Assembly (NCBI RefSeq): GCF_000347635.1
Contig: NC_020514.1
Location: 3,410,001 to 3,474,000, forward strand
Source of the DNA: Paraglaciecola psychrophila 170
GTDB taxonomy: Bacteria > Pseudomonadota > Gammaproteobacteria > Enterobacterales > Alteromonadaceae
Reading direction: 5' to 3'
Length of the DNA: 64,000 bases
In this document: one piece after another, positions 27,280 to 35,893 of the stretch
Layout: each line of letters starts with the position of its first letter
Position numbering within the stretch: position 1 is the first letter of the stretch
Program-made: the position numbers and the translations under genes
Notes under the pieces: model-generated
Databases searched by the model: none
Told to the model about the DNA's origin: nothing
What the model saw: the letters and a program-made list of their open reading frames with translations, nothing else

Positions 27280-29016
27280 TTACATTTTCTCCATCGTCTC
27301 AATACCTAACAAGTCCAAGCCAGACTGTAATGTTTTAGCTGTCAACTGAGCTAACATTAAACGACTATTTTTAGTCTGTTCATCAATCCCCTCTTTTAAG
27401 ATTGGGCAAGCTTCGTAGAAACTCATAAACAAACTGGCGAGCTCGTATATATAGGTACACAGCACATGAGGTGTAGCTTCGCTTGATACTTGTTTAATAG
27501 CTTCGACATATTGCATTAACTTGACTGCTAGCAGCTGTTCTTGAACTTCTTCAAGCTGGATATCGGCTTGTAGGTTCACGTCATCAACATCAGCCTTTCT
27601 GAAAATACTTTGTACCCGAGCGTAAGCATACTGCAAATATGGCGCGGTATTGCCTTCAAAACTAAGCATTGTATCCCAGTTAAAAATATAATCTGTGGTG
27701 CGGTTTTTACTGAGGTCAGCATATTTCACTGCTCCAATACCCACTTTGTCAGCAATAATTTTACGTTCTTGTGCTGACAAATCGGATTCACGTTTATTGA
27801 TCAGTATTGCAGCTCGTTCAATCGCTTCTTCTAATAGTTCGGCTAGTTTAACGGTACCGCCAGTACGCGTTTTAAAAGGTTTACCGTCGCTGCCTAACAT
27901 CATCCCAAATGGACAATGTTCGTAACTTTGATCTGCTTTGATAAATCCAGCTTTACGAGCAACAATGCCTGTTTGTTTAAAATGCAAAGCCTGGCGGACA
28001 TCAGTAAAGATCAAAGTGCGATCAGCGCCTAATACACCATTGCGATAACGAATGGCTGCTTGATCGGTCGTAGCATACAAATATCCACCACCCGATTTTT
28101 GCACTATATAGGCAGCTGGATTACCTTCCTTATCCGCCATTTCCTGCAAAAATGCCACTTGTGCACCTTGGCTTTCGACCACGATACCAGCCGTTTTAAG
28201 CTCTGCTACCGTTGCTGCCAAATCATGGTTATAAGCACTTTCACCCATCACATCGCTGCGCTTGAGGCTGACATTGAGTTTTTCGTACACTTCTTCGCTG
28301 TGAGCGATAGATACGTCAATAAAGTTTTGCCATAGCTGCATACATTGGGCATCACCGCTCTGCAACTTCACTACATAATCTCGGGCTCGGTCGGCAAAGC
28401 CATCTTCATTATCAAAGCGTACCTTTGCCGCTCGGTAAAAATCTTCTAAATCAGATAATGCAGTTTCAGCTATTTCGTTAGCTGCTAATTTGTCGTTTAA
28501 GTGTGCTAACAACATACCAAATTGTGTGCCCCAATCACCCATGTGATTTTGACGAATAACCTTATGTCCTAAAAATTCTAGCGTTTTAGCTACGGAGTCA
28601 CCAATAATGGTGCTACGCAAGTGACCCACGTGCATTTCTTTAGCGAGGTTAGGTGCGGAGTAATCCACCACTACGGTTTGTTGTTTCTCGGTTTTTATAG
28701 CAAGACGACTATCAGCATTAGCCACTTGTAGTTGCTGGGCTAACCACTGAGGTTTAATGTAAATATTGATAAAACCTGGGCCTGCGACTTCAAGCTTTTC
28801 AACTTCGTCATCTAACTCAACGACATCCACAATTTTTTGGGCTATATCTCGTGGGTTTTGTTTCAGCAGTTTTGTTAATGCCATGGCACCATTAAATTGA
28901 TAATGTCCAAAACCAACACGGGTACTGCGGCTAAGTGGCGCGGGTGTGCCTTCTGGTGCGCCTATGGCAGTAAGCGCGGCTTGAAATTTTGCTAGTAATA
29001 ATGTGTGTAAATTCAT
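27280..29016 (-). CDS. argS: Arginyl-tRNA synthetase
   Basis: A 578-residue class I synthetase, matching E. coli ArgS (577). The N-terminal additional domain is followed by [19 protein letters not shown] (HIGH-like motif H-V-G-H), [44 protein letters not shown] (KMSKS equivalent region) and the DALR anticodon domain, which ends at ETMEKM. It charges tRNA-Arg. It lies 44 bp downstream of prfC on the same strand. Confidence 0.98.
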   Translation of the reverse strand: MNLHTLLLAKFQAALTAIGAPEGTPAPLSRSTRVGFGHYQFNGAMALTKLLKQNPRDIAQKIVDVVELDDEVEKLEVAGPGFINIYIKPQWLAQQLQVANADSRLAIKTEKQQTVVVDYSAPNLAKEMHVGHLRSTIIGDSVAKTLEFLGHKVIRQNHMGDWGTQFGMLLAHLNDKLAANEIAETALSDLEDFYRAAKVRFDNEDGFADRARDYVVKLQSGDAQCMQLWQNFIDVSIAHSEEVYEKLNVSLKRSDVMGESAYNHDLAATVAELKTAGIVVESQGAQVAFLQEMADKEGNPAAYIVQKSGGGYLYATTDQAAIRYRNGVLGADRTLIFTDVRQALHFKQTGIVARKAGFIKADQSYEHCPFGMMLGSDGKPFKTRTGGTVKLAELLEEAIERAAILINKRESDLSAQERKIIADKVGIGAVKYADLSKNRTTDYIFNWDTMLSFEGNTAPYLQYAYARVQSIFRKADVDDVNLQADIQLEEVQEQLLAVKLMQYVEAIKQVSSEATPHVLCTYIYELASLFMSFYEACPILKEGIDEQTKNSRLMLAQLTAKTLQSGLDLLGIETMEKM

Positions 29017-29060
29017 GTCTGCTCTTGTCTATAAAATGCTTCAGGCTACCAGTAAAAGCT

Positions 29061-30638
29061 TTAATGCTCTCTGGTAGTGTGAAACTCAATATCAGGATAA
29101 CGTTCTTTGGCCAGAGACAAATTTACTCTGGTAGGTGCAATATAAGCCAGATTATCACCGCCATCTAAGGACAAGTTGGCTTCTGCCTTGCGTCTGAATT
29201 CGTCAAGTTTTCTAGGATCTTTAGATGTTACCCATTGAGCTGTGTACACGTTGATATGCTCGTACATGGCATCAACATTGTATTCGCCTTTTAAACGGGC
29301 CACCACCACATCAAATTGCAACACACCTACAGCCCCAACTATCAAATCGTTATTTTGTAACGGCCTAAATACTTGCACTGCCCCTTCTTCAGCTAGTTGA
29401 ATTAAACCCTTTTGCAATTGTTTCTGTTTGAGAGGGTCTTTTAATCGAATGCGTTTAAATAATTCTGGGGCAAAATTAGGAATACCCGCAAAGCGAAATT
29501 TTTCGCCTGAGGTAAATGTATCGCCTATTTGAATAGAACCATGATTATGCAGACCAATAATGTCACCCGCGTAGGCCACTTCTAACAATTCTCGGTCGCT
29601 GGCTAAAAACGTCACTGCATCTGAAATCCTTACATCCTTGCCTATGCGGCTATGATGCATTTTCATGCCTTTTTCGTATTTGCCCGATACTATGCGACAA
29701 AACGCAATACGATCGCGGTGTTTAGGATCCATATTGGCTTGTATTTTAAATACAAAACCACTGAACTTTTGTTCGCTGGATTCGACTTTACGCTCACTTG
29801 TTTCACGCCCTTGTGGTAATGGTGCCCACTCAACTAAACCATCAAGCATATGATCAACACCAAAATTACCCATGGCAGTACCAAAAAATACTGGGGTTAA
29901 CTCACCAGCTAGAAATTCATCATGATTAAATTCGTTTGATGCACCTTTTACCAGTTCAAGCATATCGCGGATTTCTTCAGCGTAAACACCAATGGCTTCA
30001 TCAAGTTCAGGATTACTTAAACCTTTTACAACACGCACATCTTGAATAGTGTGTCCTAAACCTGTTTTGTAAAGATATGTTTCGTCTCTGAGCAAGTGAT
30101 ATACACCTTTAAACTCTTTCCCCATACCAATCGGCCAGGTGATAGGTGCACATTTGATATTCAACACTTTTTCAACTTCATCTAATAAATCGATAGGATC
30201 CCGGGTATCCCTGTCGAGCTTGTTCATAAAGGTAATAATGGGTGTGTCACGTAAACGCGTTACATCCATGAGTTTTATGGTACGCGCTTCTACACCCTTG
30301 GCCGCGTCTATTACCATCAAGCAGGAATCGACGGCAGTTAAGGTACGATAGGTATCTTCTGAGAAATCTTCATGCCCAGGTGTATCTAACAAGTTCACTG
30401 TGCATTCACGATACGGAAATTGCATCACTGAGGTGGTGACAGATATGCCCCGCTCTTTTTCCATTTCCATCCAATCAGACTTTGCATGTTGCCCTGATTT
30501 TTTACCTTTAACCGTACCAGCTTTTTGTAGGGCATTACCGAACAACAATACTTTTTCGGTGATAGTAGTTTTACCCGCATCGGGGTGAGAGATAATCGCA
30601 AAGGTGCGGCGTTTATCAACTTCTTGTTGGAAAGACAT
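29061..30638 (-). CDS. prfC: Peptide chain release factor 3
   Basis: A 525-residue translational GTPase. G1 is [16 protein letters not shown]2 is in [14 protein letters not shown]3 is [14 protein letters not shown], and G4 is [13 protein letters not shown]3-specific [20 protein letters not shown] follows. RF3 recycles RF1 and RF2 from the ribosome after peptide release. The length agrees with E. coli PrfC (529). It precedes argS by 44 bp. Confidence 0.98.
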   Translation of the reverse strand: MSFQQEVDKRRTFAIISHPDAGKTTITEKVLLFGNALQKAGTVKGKKSGQHAKSDWMEMEKERGISVTTSVMQFPYRECTVNLLDTPGHEDFSEDTYRTLTAVDSCLMVIDAAKGVEARTIKLMDVTRLRDTPIITFMNKLDRDTRDPIDLLDEVEKVLNIKCAPITWPIGMGKEFKGVYHLLRDETYLYKTGLGHTIQDVRVVKGLSNPELDEAIGVYAEEIRDMLELVKGASNEFNHDEFLAGELTPVFFGTAMGNFGVDHMLDGLVEWAPLPQGRETSERKVESSEQKFSGFVFKIQANMDPKHRDRIAFCRIVSGKYEKGMKMHHSRIGKDVRISDAVTFLASDRELLEVAYAGDIIGLHNHGSIQIGDTFTSGEKFRFAGIPNFAPELFKRIRLKDPLKQKQLQKGLIQLAEEGAVQVFRPLQNNDLIVGAVGVLQFDVVVARLKGEYNVDAMYEHINVYTAQWVTSKDPRKLDEFRRKAEANLSLDGGDNLAYIAPTRVNLSLAKERYPDIEFHTTREH

Positions 30639-30930
30639 GGAATACTCTTAAGTGACTGGTTACTAAATAATTTGGCCGAGCATTGTATATGACTCCAATA
30701 AAAAAGTCGCTGATCTGATAGAATTTTGTAGTTTAGTTAAGTTGTTATATGAGACTCCAAACTTTTAACTATAAGAAAAGCTGTTATTAACACTATATAT
30801 TATTAACTTTTCTATTTACTCAACTCTATGTTTAAATTATATTTGTAACAGGTAAGTTTTTTGCCGTGTGATATTCAAACAAGTGACATTCATAATTTAC
30901 CTTTAGTTTACCATCAGGAAACGACTTAAC

Positions 30931-31197
30931 ATGTCTCATAGAAAAATGTTTAGTGGCGCTCAACTCAAATCATTGCGCAAAGAAGCAGGTTATACTCAGG
31001 AAGAACTTGCTCAACGAGTGGGCATTAGCCGCGAAACTGTTTCTGCTATCGAAAATAACAAACCTGAAACTATGGACAATATTGGGGTCGGTGTGGTGAA
31101 TAAGTGGTGGTCTATTTGCCGCCAAACTGCGTCTCAACAAACCCGCGAATCCTTCTTCTCTTCTGTTATGGATTATTTCGGCTTTAACTTAGGTTAA
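30931..31197 (+). CDS. XRE-family HTH regulator
   Basis: An 88-residue protein. A Cro/C1-type helix-turn-helix covers residues about 9-42 (GAQLKSLRKEAGYTQEELAQ, then RVGISRETVSAIENNK). The 45-residue C-terminal extension, containing NKWWSICRQTASQQTR, is unusual and may mediate dimerisation. It begins a four-gene rightward cassette of A+T-rich genes between conserved housekeeping genes. A regulator of the downstream membrane-protein gene, 20 bp away, is the simplest reading. Confidence 0.82.
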   Translation: MSHRKMFSGAQLKSLRKEAGYTQEELAQRVGISRETVSAIENNKPETMDNIGVGVVNKWWSICRQTASQQTRESFFSSVMDYFGFNLG

Positions 31198-31217
31198 TCT
31201 TGTTTTAGTCTAGGCTT

Positions 31218-31928
31218 ATGTTTATACGCGCCTATCTACCCCAGATTTTTACAGCCCTTTTCGGAGGTCTTTTTGTATTGTTAGGTATATTAACATTCGG
31301 CAACGGGGGGGCTTTCGATAAAATTCATGTTGGAATGCTCATTTTCACAGGAATCATTTGTAGAAAAGATATTAATGTCGTCAGCGTTGTAATTTTATTA
31401 TTATTGCAGTTAGCTTGGGAAAGTTTGGCTTGGCAATATCTTATTAATGAAAGTTTTGTAAAAATAATCCTCTATATATGCGCATTTGGAATGATGTATT
31501 ATTTCCGGCACGATTGGGTAGTTAAGATAATATTACCAACCTTGATTTTAGTTATAGTTTCAGAGATTTATTGGTATTTAACTCATTATTCAGCACCAGA
31601 AATTTATTGGCATATATGGATAATGATATCTAACTTATTAGTTAGATATTTAATTTTTATCCGAGTGGGAATTGTAGATAATTATTTTCCAGAGAAAGGA
31701 CTTTCAGTAAACTTAGACTGGATGATTTATAAATTAAGTGTATTTATCATAATTATTCAAGCAACAATGATTTTAGAATATCTTTTAAGACACATTACGG
31801 GGCTTTCCAGCATGCTTTTTGTTTACTATTCGTACTCATATTTAGTGCATGGAATAGCGACTATAGCTGTTTGGGCAATATTTTCTGAAAGTTTCAAACA
31901 ACTTCTTCCTCGATTACTTAAAGCTTAA
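31218..31928 (+). CDS. Unknown polytopic membrane protein
   Basis: A 236-residue protein with about seven hydrophobic segments (for example residues 8-27, 36-46, 50-70, 80-95, 101-121, 174-190 and 205-225). I recognise no family. It is A+T-rich and aromatic-rich, with a YWYLTHYSAPEIYWHIW stretch in the middle. It starts 20 bp after the XRE gene and is followed 78 bp later by the repeat-containing secreted protein. A sensor, transporter or immunity-type role is possible, but nothing in the sequence decides. Confidence 0.6.
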   Translation: MFIRAYLPQIFTALFGGLFVLLGILTFGNGGAFDKIHVGMLIFTGIICRKDINVVSVVILLLLQLAWESLAWQYLINESFVKIILYICAFGMMYYFRHDWVVKIILPTLILVIVSEIYWYLTHYSAPEIYWHIWIMISNLLVRYLIFIRVGIVDNYFPEKGLSVNLDWMIYKLSVFIIIIQATMILEYLLRHITGLSSMLFVYYSYSYLVHGIATIAVWAIFSESFKQLLPRLLKA

Positions 31929-32006
31929 CCCTCTACTTTTTGATACAAAACCTACATAATCGCCTTGTGGAAATTTCCACTTACTTTTTAAATTCAGGAA
32001 AAGGCG

Positions 32007-32333
32007 ATGAAAACTCAAATATTAATCTTAATTTTGCTCTCTTTAAATATAACCTTCTCATTTAAAATATATGCCACACATATAACTTATCCCGTAAGTT
32101 CGCTTATTACTAAGTTGGATGTGGCGAACCCTAGTAATTCATATGCAAGCCTGGGTTTAAAAAAGCCACCACAGGTGCAAGGCAGCATTACTAGCGCAAC
32201 CTTGGAAGACACGATTGCAAGCCTAGGCTTAAAGAAACCACCACAGTTGCAAGGCAGCATTACTAGCGCAACTATGGAAGACACTGTTGCAAGCCTTGGT
32301 TTAAAAAAACCACCATATGAAAAATATATATAA
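32007..32333 (+). CDS. Secreted protein with tandem 24-residue repeats
   Basis: A 108-residue protein. A hydrophobic signal peptide (residues 1-23, KTQILILILLSLNITFSF, probable cleavage after IYA) is followed by a short spacer. Two full 24-residue repeats follow at 47-70 and 71-94 and a truncated third at 95-103. Each begins ASLGLKKPP and continues Q(V/L)QGSITSAT(L/M)EDT(I/V). A good AGGAAAAGG site precedes the ATG. Each repeat contains one Lys-Lys dibasic pair. I recognise no family; a precursor of repeated small peptides, a surface adhesive peptide, or a rapidly evolving secreted factor are all conceivable. Confidence 0.65.
   Translation: MKTQILILILLSLNITFSFKIYATHITYPVSSLITKLDVANPSNSYASLGLKKPPQVQGSITSATLEDTIASLGLKKPPQLQGSITSATMEDTVASLGLKKPPYEKYI
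32145..32315 (+). repeat. 72-bp tandem repeat inside the secreted protein gene
   Basis: Two 72-bp units (32145-32216 and 32217-32288) and a partial third (32289-32315) lie in tandem and stay in frame. Differences between units are mainly at third codon positions or conservative, for example GGGTTT/GGCTTA and TTG/ATG. This suggests selection on the protein rather than a fresh duplication. Confidence 0.85.
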
Positions 32334-32350
32334 TAATTATCATCCCTAAC

Positions 32351-32384
32351 ACGTCTCATAATGAGGCGTCGTTCTAAGTTTTTT
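32351..32384 (+). terminator. Possible terminator after the repeat-protein gene
   Basis: ACGTCTC (32351-32357) pairs with GAGGCGT (32363-32369) with one wobble and is followed, after nine bases, by a run of six T. It lies 18 bp after the stop. The distance of the T run makes it weak. Confidence 0.35.
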
Positions 32385-32573
32385 ATATGTACGATCAAAC
32401 ATATATTCAACGATATGGGTCGATACTTAACAATTAAGTGCAATTATTTGACCCCGTGGAGTCAAATCCACATTTTTATTTGTACTATTAACATCGAGGA
32501 CGAAAGCAGAGATATATAATAAAATTAATTCATTACTCTGCTGCTGTTTCAATAATCATAAGAGGAAATAAAA

Positions 32574-32828
32574 ATGTACATTAATGGTGCGGACTTAAGA
32601 AAAATGCGTCTCGATGCTGGCTTAACCACGGTTAAGATGGCAAAACTTGCTAACGTTAAAACCCGTAAAACTTACGAGAATTGGGAAAAAAATATTGGCG
32701 CGCCGAGTATGAACCAATTTATTGCTATGTGTGTTGGTTGTAACTACAACTCATCAAAGTTTGTAAAACTAGCGGTTGATCGTCAAGATACGTCTGAAAT
32801 CCTAAATGTAACTGCTGCACGCCGTTAA
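32574..32828 (+). CDS. Short HTH (XRE-like) DNA-binding protein
   Basis: An 84-residue protein. MYINGADLRKMRLDAGLTTV and KMAKLANVKTRKTYENWEKN form a helix-turn-helix of the XRE type, with the recognition helix around KTRKTYENWE. Its beginning (GADLRKMRLDAG) resembles that of the first cassette regulator (GAQLKSLRKEAG). AAGAGGAAAT is a good ribosome site. It is 240 bp beyond the repeat-protein gene, probably with its own promoter, and ends just before a GC hairpin. A role in regulating the cassette is inferred from position. Confidence 0.72.
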   Translation: MYINGADLRKMRLDAGLTTVKMAKLANVKTRKTYENWEKNIGAPSMNQFIAMCVGCNYNSSKFVKLAVDRQDTSEILNVTAARR

Positions 32829-32836
32829 ACCTTTTG

Positions 32837-32851
32837 GGGGCTTGTCCCCCT
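32837..32851. terminator. GC hairpin between convergent genes
   Basis: GGGGG-CTTGT-CCCCC nine bases after the HTH gene stop, between convergent genes. No T run follows in the rightward direction. Candidate weak terminator or boundary. Confidence 0.35.
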
Positions 32852-32909
32852 CTCTCATATACTATTTTATTGATAATATTCCTAATTACTCCCCATCGTT
32901 ACACTACTT

Positions 32910-33374
32910 TCATCCTAAGTAACAACACATGATCAAAGCATCTTCTTTACCTTTTACACTAGGGTAATAGTTCACTCTTTGTTCGACCAAAATAAAACCG
33001 GCGTTGTCATATAGGTCAATAGCAGTCGCATTAGACTCACGTACCTCAAGCCAAATTTGTTGAATGTTGTTTTGGTCGCATTGCGACATAAAGTGTTGCA
33101 GCAAGGATTTACCTAACCCCTTACCTTGATGCGAAGGGCTGACTACTATATCCATCAAGGTCACTTCATCTAGGACTGTCATACCAATGTAATAGCCCAA
33201 AGGCTGACTATCTTGATCGAGTGAATAAGCAAAATAGGGCTTAGTTAAACAGTCTTCAAATATCTTACGAGACCAAGGGGAAAACTGTCCTAGCTTATGC
33301 AGCTCAAAATAGGGGTCACTATTTTGTGGGGTTAAAGGAGAAAACACTGGATTCATCGAGGTTAGCAGATCCAC
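32910..33374 (-). CDS. rimI: Ribosomal protein S18 N-alanine acetyltransferase
   Basis: A 154-residue GNAT acetyltransferase. LMDIVVSPSHQGKGLGKSLL provides the acetyl-CoA binding V-x-x-x-x-Q-G-x-G, and IWLEVRESNATAIDLYDNAG with FILVEQRVNYYP is the RimI-specific end. It acetylates the N-terminal alanine of ribosomal protein S18. It overlaps the holD gene by one base, the conserved holD-rimI pair in gammaproteobacteria. Confidence 0.92.
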   Translation of the reverse strand: MDLLTSMNPVFSPLTPQNSDPYFELHKLGQFSPWSRKIFEDCLTKPYFAYSLDQDSQPLGYYIGMTVLDEVTLMDIVVSPSHQGKGLGKSLLQHFMSQCDQNNIQQIWLEVRESNATAIDLYDNAGFILVEQRVNYYPSVKGKEDALIMCCYLG

Positions 33375-33880
33375 TATTTAATTGGATTTTGAAGAGATAA
33401 AGCGCTTTGTAATTGTTGCCAAAGTTGCTTTTTAGTTTCTGGGTGATGTAACTCAGCTAAAGCTGGTGTGATAAGTTGCTTACTGTTCATGCTAACCTTT
33501 TCACCTTGGGTCCAACTCAGCGGATAACCTGAATAGTGATTCAATTGCTCAATTGAAATATGTTCTTGTAGCTTTGCCTCTAAACCTAAAGCGATGAGTA
33601 TATCGGTAAATATTTGAAGCTGAGTATCACCTGTTGAAAAGGTCATTAAAATCGAATCTGTTGATTCTAATTTTTGTGTTTGCTGTTTGAGCTGTTTTAA
33701 CTTGACCAATGCATCGGTTTTTGAAATCACGTCAGATGAAATAGTTACATTTTCAAGAGGTTTGTTAACGAATTTTACTTGAGTTGCTTCTTCACTCACT
33801 AACTGCCATGAGGCTATGCCCATTTCATTCAAAATAGCGCGTTGGTAATCGCTTAATACAAGATTAGAAGTAATTTCCAT
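33374..33880 (-). CDS. holD: DNA polymerase III psi subunit
   Basis: A 168-residue protein. The N-terminus, with SDYQRAILNEMGIASWQLV, is the chi/SSB-complex-facing helix region of HolD. The protein resembles the E. coli psi subunit in length and position. The rest is poorly conserved, as usual for psi. Its coupling to rimI (one-base overlap) supports the call. It bridges the clamp loader to the chi subunit at the replication fork. Confidence 0.85.
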   Translation of the reverse strand: MEITSNLVLSDYQRAILNEMGIASWQLVSEEATQVKFVNKPLENVTISSDVISKTDALVKLKQLKQQTQKLESTDSILMTFSTGDTQLQIFTDILIALGLEAKLQEHISIEQLNHYSGYPLSWTQGEKVSMNSKQLITPALAELHHPETKKQLWQQLQSALSLQNPIK

Positions 33881-33992
33881 TTCGACAGATTAACATAGAT
33901 TTAATTTATATTAGTAACGTTTAAAAGGAGTCTCTTAAATAAAGAATTTCAATTAAAAAAACCACATTTAAAAACATCTCTAATGAGAAATT

Positions 33993-34069
33993 TGGCAGGG
34001 GTGGAGGGATTCGAACCCCCAACCATCGGTTTTGGAGACCGCTGTTCTACCAATTGGAACTACACCCCT
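33993..34069 (-). tRNA. tRNA-Trp (CCA anticodon)
   Basis: The leftward sequence folds as a tRNA. The acceptor stem AGGGGTG pairs with CACCCCT, followed by G and an encoded CCA end (33993-33995). The D-arm has GTAGTTCCAATTGGTAGAAC. The anticodon loop TCTCCAAAA has anticodon CCA at 34033-34035. The T-arm contains GGTTCGAATCC. This matches bacterial tRNA-Trp and is the single copy in the window. Confidence 0.97.
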
Positions 34070-34182
34070 GCTGACGTACTGAATTATACTGACCGGAATC
34101 GAAAGGTAAAGTGATTTTGCTTTTACTATTGATATCTGTTGAACAACTGCACGTTTTATAAGCTATATGTCTAAAGAGTGGC

Positions 34183-34974
34183 TTAAGTAGCTTGACGAAC
34201 AGCTTCATACCAAAGCTTATTGGTGAATTCTACTAGAGGTTTCATAATGGTTGCCTTGGCAATCACTTCTGATATATGTTGCTCAGTATACTGAGCATAA
34301 AATGCATATAAGCTAGCTTCATCGGTAGAGCTTAAACCATTTACCGCAATACATGATGCCAAATCATAATAAGGACAAGAAATGGCACAGTACTCCCAAT
34401 CAAAAATTTTACTAGGCTGGGCATGTGTGACATGGGATAAAGCCAAATCATTATGGCAAAACACAGCTTTAGTTGAGCAGGCTTGATACCAAATAGTGGC
34501 ATATTTGTTTATCATTTGTTGTTCAGAAGCTGAAACAGGCACTTCAATTAAACTGATATAGTGTTGCCATTGGCTGGGTAAATCTAATTCTGCGGCAGTT
34601 ATCTTAGTGTTATGTAAATTTGATAGTGCAAATGCTAAGTTCTTGGTGACGATCAAGCTTGATAAATCAGCTTGGTCTAGTGTTGGTATATCAAGCCACT
34701 GGTCAATTTGAAAACCACCTGACTTCGACAGGTACACTGGCTGAACTGCAAGCCCCTTATGCGCTAATTCAAGTTGGATATTGAAGAGCTCTTTTCGATC
34801 TAACAACGCTATTTTGTCTGACTCAAACGTTTTGACAAAATAACTGTTGTTGGATGTTTCAAGGTGATAACTACTGTTTATTGTCCCCCCGTTAAAAGCT
34901 TTAAGGTGAAAGCCTGCCTGTATAAAATCCAAACATTTTAACTCGTCTTCCAGCATAGCCTTTAAGTCGTTCAT
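34183..34974 (-). CDS. Thiamine/choline kinase-like phosphotransferase
   Basis: A 263-residue protein of the APH/choline-kinase superfamily. It has FNGGTINSSYHLE (nucleotide-binding loop), VKTFES (Lys), a catalytic CHNDLALSHV (Brenner-type H-N-D-L) near residue 174 and FDWEYC (DWE). Membership in an operon governed by a TPP riboswitch, with a PnuC-type transporter and a thiamine-binding protein, points to thiamine kinase, which traps imported thiamine as thiamine phosphate. Its start overlaps the transporter stop by ATGA. Confidence 0.8.
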   Translation of the reverse strand: MNDLKAMLEDELKCLDFIQAGFHLKAFNGGTINSSYHLETSNNSYFVKTFESDKIALLDRKELFNIQLELAHKGLAVQPVYLSKSGGFQIDQWLDIPTLDQADLSSLIVTKNLAFALSNLHNTKITAAELDLPSQWQHYISLIEVPVSASEQQMINKYATIWYQACSTKAVFCHNDLALSHVTHAQPSKIFDWEYCAISCPYYDLASCIAVNGLSSTDEASLYAFYAQYTEQHISEVIAKATIMKPLVEFTNKLWYEAVRQAT

Positions 34975-35577
34975 AAGGCTTCAGTCTGTCCTTCTTCTGT
35001 GGTCGGTTCAATACCCCATTGAATAAATCCGTATACAGCAAAACCGGTATAACATAAAAATAATATTCCCGTTAAAGCCAAATCGTTAGCAAAATAAAGA
35101 TAGGCCGCAAAAAGATTAATGACTATCCAGTACAACCAATTCTCTCGCACTTTATGCGCCACAAGTAATGTTGTGAAAACGCTAAACACCGTTATAAATG
35201 CATCTAAATAAATATAGTTTGCATCCAACACAGTACTAGCAAAGTGACTTAATATTAAGGCGCCAATTGTCAGCCCTACAATACATATCACATGCCTTGA
35301 TATTGGCCAGCTCTGCACAAGCAAAGTATCTGCATGGCTATCTCGCCACTTTATCAAGCCATAAACAGCCATAATTAAGTAATAAAAATTGAGTCCTGTA
35401 TGAAAAGGTAAAGACACGTTCCAAAAAAGCCATGTATAAATCCCCTGTACTTACCAGGGCACATGGCCAACACCATATGTTTTGCCTAGCAGCCAGCCAC
35501 ACATAGGCCACTGCTAAAGCAACCGCAACCCCCTCCAAGAAAGATGTAGCGGCTAATTGCGCTAAAAAATTTTCCAT
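34971..35577 (-). pseudogene. pnuC: PnuC/PnuT-type vitamin transporter, frameshifted
   Basis: Two frames together encode one PnuC-family transporter. The upstream frame (from ATG 35577) reads MENFLAQLAATSFLEGVAVA, ...ARQNIWCWPCALVSTG, then goes out of register. The downstream frame resumes IYTWLFWNVSLPFHTGLNFY and YLIMAVYGLIKWR, and ends in further membrane segments. Removing one C from the run of four at 35442-35445 joins them as ...LVSTGIYTWLFW.... With the TPP riboswitch and thiamine genes around, the substrate is probably thiamine (PnuT). It forms a TAATG overlap with the upstream gene, so the original start is well defined. Confidence 0.85.
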
Positions 35578-35834
35578 TAAAGATCAGTACTCATTTTATC
35601 GCCATTTAAAAATTTACAGACAAATATCGCTTGCCCTATTTTTTCGTGACTACGTTGCATTTCTTCGCCTAGCATTTGCATGGTGGGAAGATATTCACCA
35701 CAGACCGTTGTGCTGGTAGCAGTCGTTATCACTTTTATATTTTTATAGGTATTTAAACGGTCTATGAACTCTTGAATAGGTTGAATGTATTGTTCTTTGA
35801 GCGGATACATTGATATCTCAGCAACTATTTTCAT
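35577..35834 (-). CDS. YkoF-like thiamine-binding protein
   Basis: An 85-residue protein of the thiamine-binding YkoF/MTH1187 type: KIVAEISMYPLKEQYIQPIQ, VITTATSTTVCGEY and SHEKIGQAIFVCKFL. Such small cytoplasmic ferredoxin-like-fold proteins bind thiamine or its parts. It lies between the TonB-dependent receptor and the PnuC-type transporter genes in the TPP-riboswitch operon. Its exact contribution to uptake is not established. Confidence 0.8.
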   Translation of the reverse strand: MKIVAEISMYPLKEQYIQPIQEFIDRLNTYKNIKVITTATSTTVCGEYLPTMQMLGEEMQRSHEKIGQAIFVCKFLNGDKMSTDL

Positions 35835-35893
35835 TTTAGTCTCTTATGATAAAAGCTGGAAAGAATGGTCATTTCCAGCTTGATTTATATTAT

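Noticed and set aside
32087..32443. Leftward 118-codon open frame opposite the repeat-protein gene
   Set aside because: Its repeats (GGFFKPRLA...) are the complement of the rightward repeats, it has no ribosome site, and the rightward frame has a signal peptide and a good ribosome site.
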